NCBI GenBank assembly: GCA_001839685.1 | Contig: MLAK01000938.1 | Span: 128,647-168,171 of the forward strand | Length of the DNA: 39,525 nt | Reading direction: 5' to 3' | From: Tritrichomonas foetus | Taxonomy: Eukaryota > Parabasalia > Tritrichomonadida > Tritrichomonadidae | Shown: positions 35,374 to 39,525 of the stretch, piece by piece | Layout of the letters: every line of letters begins with the position of its first letter | How positions within the stretch are numbered: position 1 is the first letter of the stretch | Notes under the pieces: generated by a model | Seen by the model: only the letters and a program-made list of their open reading frames with translations | The model's database searches: none | Told to the model about the DNA's origin: nothing | Translations under genes and position numbers: made by a program

Positions 35374-38217
35374 TTACTTTCGCTTAACAGAGAGCTTATA
35401 AGGCTTTGGTCCTATTTTCGAAAACTTTTGTATTCTACCAACACACATAAATACTAAAGTTAATGATCTGATGGAATCAATTGGCTTCTTTCCCTTTTCT
35501 GTAAATGATCTTCTATCATTTCCTCGGAAGATGGATTTTTGTTTTTTCAAAATATCGAATTTTCTTTCGATAATTTCTGGTTTTGTTATTTTATCAACAG
35601 CTTTTTCAATCGCTTCCCTGGTCTTTTCTGGATTAATTGGATTCATTTCGCCATTATTCAATCGCCTGTAAATTTTATTGGCCCATTTCTTCCATATACT
35701 AAGCTCTTCAGCAGTTACTGATGAAGCAACAGCATTGGCTTGTTCAAGGCTCTTTTCTAATTCTTTTTGATTTCCGAGAAGTGCTTTCATGTTTTCTTCA
35801 TTCTGATCAAGAGATTGAGTCAACTTGATGATGGAATTACATAATGTTTCATTTTCATTAAGCTTCAACATGTTCCTAGCTTTGCAGGCATCACTTATCA
35901 TTTTAACATCATATTTGGCTTCAACCTTATCAATAATTTCATCCATATCTTCTTTGGAATCTTCTTCTCCAATGATAGCGGCAAGGCGCTTTGAGCATAT
36001 ATTATGTTGATATTTGAAATGCTCTAATTGTTCAACAAAGGCAATTCTTTGAGCTTCAAGCTTGGCATTAGTTTGCTGCTCGGCCATTATTAATGCTTTT
36101 TTCGTTTCGTTCAATTCTGTAGTTTTCTGTACATCATCTAGCTTCATTTTAGCAACTTTGGCTTGATAATCTGTCTTCCATTTTCTGTTTCCATCAATAA
36201 TTTCTTTGTTTTCTTCTAATTTTGATCTAAGTTCTGCAATTTCATTATTTAACTGTTGAACTGTTTGATTATAGGATTTCTCTAATGATACACTTCTTGC
36301 TTTCATATCTTCAATAGTGGTGTCAAGCTGTTCTTGAAGTTCTGCATTTTTCTTCTTTAGATGATTCATTTTTCCTTTCATTGAAGACACTCTGTTTTCG
36401 TAGCAGCTGACTGTGGATGCTGTTAAATCTTCAACTTGTTGGTAATGTTCAACTTGGCGAGTCATTCGCGCAACTTCATTTTGGAGAACAAGACTCTGCT
36501 CTTGTGAATCCCTTAATTGTGCTTGGATTTCATCAGCAAATTCACAACGTTTTTTAAGCTTTTCAATTGTACGATTAGCTTTATCAAGGGCTTCTTGATT
36601 TGACTGCTGTTGAACATTGTGGTTTTCAATTTCTTCAGTTTTGGAATCAAGCTCAGATTTAAGGTTTTCGGCTTTATATTGTGCTTCATTGTACCTTCTC
36701 ATCAGATCTGTGAGTTGCTTATCTTTGGATTGAACTATAGATGATTTCTGCTCATCAGATTTTGATAACTTTTCGCATGAATTTTGTAGTTTGGCTATTT
36801 CTTTATCTTTCTTAGACATTTCATTCATAAGCTCGTCAATGATAGAGCATACATCGTTAAAACCAGTTAAAACATCCTCTGGTCTTTCTTCCAGAGTTAT
36901 TTCCATCTTATTCAAGAGTTCTTCAATGATTTGATCTTTTTCTTCATTTTCTTCAGCTTTTTCATCCAAGTCATTTTGAACGTCTTGATTCTGGCATCGA
37001 AGATTTTGATACTCTTCATCTAATTCTTGGTTTCTTTCAAAGATCATCTTATTCACTTCGATTGTTGCAGTGAAAAGTGCATATAATTCACGAATTGGTG
37101 AGACATTCTTCATTTCGTTTTCATCAACAAATTGGTAAAATGTTTTAAGCTGTTCTTCCATGTTGGAATCACCAAATAAAGAAGTAACAGTTTCAGGTTT
37201 ATGTTCATTTAAGAATTCTTCAATTTTCTGACACTGTTCTTCCACAAGTTCTCTAAGTTCTGTGTCTTGAATGGGCGAATCCTCATCTCTTTTTGCTGTT
37301 TTCAATGTTCTGATGAAATAAAGAGCATTTTCTAAATGCCCCAAAATCTGTGGATCACAATTCATATGTTTACTGTGAATTGATGATGATGATAAGCTGC
37401 TTTCATTGAGATTATCGACTAAATTTTGAACAATAGAAATGATCTTTTCTGATGGTGTTTGATTTGTTGATTTATTTTCATTTTCGTTTTCATTCTCATT
37501 CTCATTCTCGTTTTCTAGTTGATTATTGTCATTGCTGTCGTTTCCGCAATTAGGCACAATTTCCATGATATGTTCTAAAAGTTCGTTCACATCAGCACAA
37601 TTTGTTTCATTTTCTTCAATTTCCAATTGCAATCTTTGAATTTCTTTATCTGTTGCATCAATATATTGTTGATAATTGCCGCATATTTTCACTAATTCAT
37701 TTCTTTGCTCAGATAAAGCGTTCAATTTTTCAGCATCATTGTTTAAAACTTCATCAAAAACATCAAAAACATTTGATACATCTGCACTATCGTCACATTT
37801 GGAACTCACACTATTTGATAAATCTTGAGAATTTTGTGAATCATTTTTTTCTTGTAATAATTTCAATTCTGCCTCATATTTTTGGTTCAGCGAAAGAGCA
37901 GCATCAAGTTTTGTTGATATTTCTCTTGCTTTATTTTGTTCATTAATTATTTCGATTTGTCTTTCAGCTGCAATTTTTTTATATCGAGTGAGTTCGTGTT
38001 TGAGTTGTACAAATTGACTAGTAGCATTTTCATCTTCACCAATATCCATTATATTCATTTCCTGGAAATTTCCAACGTTCGGATTGTTTTCATCGTTGTG
38101 TGGGTTGATAGGTTTAGTTTGAATAGCCGCCAAATCTGGACTATTTTGAAACTCTGATGACTCACTTGATTGTTGCTGATGGTTTGATGAATGTGAGTTT
38201 ATTATGGGATTCTCCAT
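35374..38217 (-). CDS. Long coiled-coil protein
   Basis: A 947-residue protein with a disordered, Asn/Ser/Gln-rich start, then near-continuous heptad-type sequence from about residue 70 to 830, and a basic C-terminal region (about 850-947, ending KPYKLSVKRK). An Asn-Glu alternating run near residue 235-248 comes from a hexamer repeat in the DNA. Proteins of this kind are abundant in trichomonads, where they belong to the cytoskeleton (costa, pelta-axostyle, basal bodies) or Golgi tethers; older annotations call them viral A-type inclusion-like, which is only coiled-coil similarity. No motor or other enzymatic domain is visible. Upstream, TTTAAACGGCTA ends 15 bp before the ATG. Confidence 0.85.
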   Translation of the reverse strand: MENPIINSHSSNHQQQSSESSEFQNSPDLAAIQTKPINPHNDENNPNVGNFQEMNIMDIGEDENATSQFVQLKHELTRYKKIAAERQIEIINEQNKAREISTKLDAALSLNQKYEAELKLLQEKNDSQNSQDLSNSVSSKCDDSADVSNVFDVFDEVLNNDAEKLNALSEQRNELVKICGNYQQYIDATDKEIQRLQLEIEENETNCADVNELLEHIMEIVPNCGNDSNDNNQLENENENENENENENKSTNQTPSEKIISIVQNLVDNLNESSLSSSSIHSKHMNCDPQILGHLENALYFIRTLKTAKRDEDSPIQDTELRELVEEQCQKIEEFLNEHKPETVTSLFGDSNMEEQLKTFYQFVDENEMKNVSPIRELYALFTATIEVNKMIFERNQELDEEYQNLRCQNQDVQNDLDEKAEENEEKDQIIEELLNKMEITLEERPEDVLTGFNDVCSIIDELMNEMSKKDKEIAKLQNSCEKLSKSDEQKSSIVQSKDKQLTDLMRRYNEAQYKAENLKSELDSKTEEIENHNVQQQSNQEALDKANRTIEKLKKRCEFADEIQAQLRDSQEQSLVLQNEVARMTRQVEHYQQVEDLTASTVSCYENRVSSMKGKMNHLKKKNAELQEQLDTTIEDMKARSVSLEKSYNQTVQQLNNEIAELRSKLEENKEIIDGNRKWKTDYQAKVAKMKLDDVQKTTELNETKKALIMAEQQTNAKLEAQRIAFVEQLEHFKYQHNICSKRLAAIIGEEDSKEDMDEIIDKVEAKYDVKMISDACKARNMLKLNENETLCNSIIKLTQSLDQNEENMKALLGNQKELEKSLEQANAVASSVTAEELSIWKKWANKIYRRLNNGEMNPINPEKTREAIEKAVDKITKPEIIERKFDILKKQKSIFRGNDRRSFTEKGKKPIDSIRSLTLVFMCVGRIQKFSKIGPKPYKLSVKRK
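37474..37515. repeat. Hexamer microsatellite within the coiled-coil gene
   Basis: About seven tandem copies of ATTYTC-type hexamers on plus, read on minus as Glu-Asn repeats. Period six keeps the frame, so it is a likely length polymorphism. Confidence 0.75.
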
Positions 38218-39525
38218 GATGATATCTTTGAATAGCCGTTTAAAATTATTAATTCTTAATGCTCATATTCAATTTTTTCTGTGCATATATGATCAAATTA
38301 AATCAATATCTGACTGTTTATCTATTGAAAAAGAGAAGAAGTGATGACAACTTGAAATATGTTTATCTTGAGCTGAATTAGAAATATCTGGTGGAAAATT
38401 CATTTTTCACGATTTATATTCTATAAATAATCAATAATAATGGATTATTCATCAAATGTGTAACACAAAAAAATGATCGATTTCCATTTCTCGTTATCAA
38501 AACAGTTGGGTTTATCAAAAATTTCAATATTAAAATTATGTCAACATAACAAATGTCTACAAACAAAATGATAAGAAAAAGATTGAATGTAACAATTTGT
38601 TGTGAATCGCTCCTTTCCAATACTGAATCTGAAGAAGAAAAAGCTGATTCACATACATGTATGGAATCAATTTTTGGATCAAATACTTTACATAGAGTAT
38701 AGATGTTCATAAAGTTAGATTAGTTTACATTCGCTTTTTGAAATGAAAATCAGAAAGTTTGAAAAGTTTGAAACTTTTTGAGTAAAAACCTTTCACGTGA
38801 GATAACGTGTTGGAATTGGGATTAATGAGCAATTCTATTAGGATAATAATTATTAATTATTAATTGGAAAAAATAGTGCTTATTTTTTTTTTTTTTTATT
38901 ATCTCTTTTTCTGTGAATTGTGAATATCAATATTAGTCACATAGAAATTCTATGTTTTTTGAATGATTATTTGTAAAGTGTTTTGAGAGTCTAAGAAATG
39001 ACAAAATGATGAACATATGTTGGTCATCTATCTTGATAATTTTAGATTATAGTTGTATTACATAGTTGGGTCGTAAGATTTTGAAACCTTGGTCGCAACA
39101 GAGATGTATAATAAGTTGTAATTAAGAAATCATCTAGGAATTAGAAATTCTGTATTTTTTGGTCAACGCACAAAACATTGAATTTTTCAATAGGATTATG
39201 TCAAAGTGTAGCCATACAAAATTTTCACAGAAAATTGTTTTGACCCTATTTGTTTTTTCCATTTTTGGTCTAATTTATTATATTAATATTCATTTATGTT
39301 ATATAATGATGAATTATTACTTTTTTCTGATTGGAACTGAAATGATTAATTCTAAATTCATAGAATTATTTGAAAGTATTTTATCAATTTTTTCTACGGA
39401 TTCGAGTCAATTGAATAATTCTATAGACCAAAATGTTCAAGTTTGATTCAATTTAATACAGAATTGTGAAACCCATTAAGAATAATAATAGATGTATACA
39501 AACTAACTAGCTCTAGATGTAGAAG
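38218..39525. other. Right-hand flank, mostly non-coding
   Basis: AT-rich sequence upstream of the coiled-coil gene. It contains an AACTTTTT octamer at 38772-38779, a T run near 38884-38898, and two weak ORFs. On minus 38414-38710 (98 codons from ATG) a polar start with FDPKIDSIHVCESAFSSSDS is followed by hydrophobic stretches. On plus there is the ORF at 39198-39446. No RNA gene was seen. Confidence 0.45.
39198..39446 (+). CDS. Possible small membrane protein (82 residues)
   Basis: From the first true ATG (39198) the frame gives a short polar start (MSKCSHTKFSQK), one long or two short membrane spans (IVLTLFVFSIFGLIYYINIHL and MMNYYFFLIG), and a polar tail rich in Ser/Asp/Asn ending at TGA. 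The orderly polarity pattern is the only support. No family is recognised, and chance hydrophobic ORFs are common in DNA this rich in T. Confidence 0.25.
   Translation: MSKCSHTKFSQKIVLTLFVFSIFGLIYYINIHLCYIMMNYYFFLIGTEMINSKFIELFESILSIFSTDSSQLNNSIDQNVQV

Noticed and set aside
35374..38217. Viral A-type inclusion protein or SMC/myosin identity for the coiled-coil gene
   Set aside because: Only generic heptad-like similarity; no ATPase, hinge or motor signatures are present.
1..39525. Canonical trichomonad introns (GTAYGT start, ACTAACACACAG end)
   Set aside because: No copy of the extended 3' signal was seen; apart from the ankyrin break, every gene reads through without interruption.
1..39525. 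tRNA, rRNA, CRISPR or transposon genes
   Set aside because: No tRNA B-box context with matching arms, no rRNA-like sequence, no regularly spaced direct repeats, and no transposase or reverse transcriptase domains were recognised.

Overview
The window looks like nuclear DNA of a flagellated protist of the Parabasalia (trichomonads), most like Tritrichomonas. The pointers are strong AT richness, long uninterrupted ORFs without recognisable introns, short spacers between genes on both strands, and typical families: a DUF3447-type ankyrin protein, a two-repeat Myb factor, a PH-AGC kinase, Asn/Glu/Lys-rich coiled-coil proteins, and short A/T-rich promoters right next to the start codons. A flagellar gene (tectonic-like) and a chromatin gene (HP1-like) also indicate a eukaryote. 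The species is an inference; no rRNA or other decisive marker is present.

Layout. 1-5892: the start of an unknown minus-strand gene, an N-terminally short alpha-L-rhamnosidase (GH78), an SK-type calmodulin-gated K+ channel on minus, and a compact MLH3-like MutL protein on plus. 6117-11097 (all minus): a secreted tectonic-like protein, an ankyrin-repeat gene broken by a frameshift, and a Rab GTPase. 11433-16544: a large acidic coiled-coil protein on plus, a spacer with a 45-codon membrane ORF and a relic of a membrane-anchored protein, then NMD3 on minus. 18392-24928: a 1379-residue xanthine dehydrogenase with an unexpected N-terminal ubiquitin-like (KHA/doublecortin-like) domain, a Myb factor on minus, and a secretory cyclophilin. 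25044-26013: a 14-bp minisatellite whose interior is an 850-base assembly gap. 26767-38217: a PH-AGC kinase, a WD40-like giant protein, an HP1-like chromo/chromoshadow protein on minus, a DENN protein, and a long coiled-coil protein on minus. 38218-39525 is mostly non-coding, with two weak membrane ORFs.

These are individually transcribed eukaryotic genes, not an operon. Themes are membrane traffic (Rab, DENN, cyclophilin), signalling (kinase, channel), ribosome export (NMD3), chromatin and repair (HP1-like, Myb, MLH3), cilium (tectonic) and purine or aldehyde metabolism (XDH). The points most worth checking are the KHA-XDH fusion with an altered substrate residue, the MLH3 with a decayed ATPase but intact nuclease motif, the NMD3 lacking its first zinc ribbon, the paired 36-nt insertions in the ankyrin gene, and two recurrent start-proximal DNA motifs (AAAAAGTT and TAAACG).
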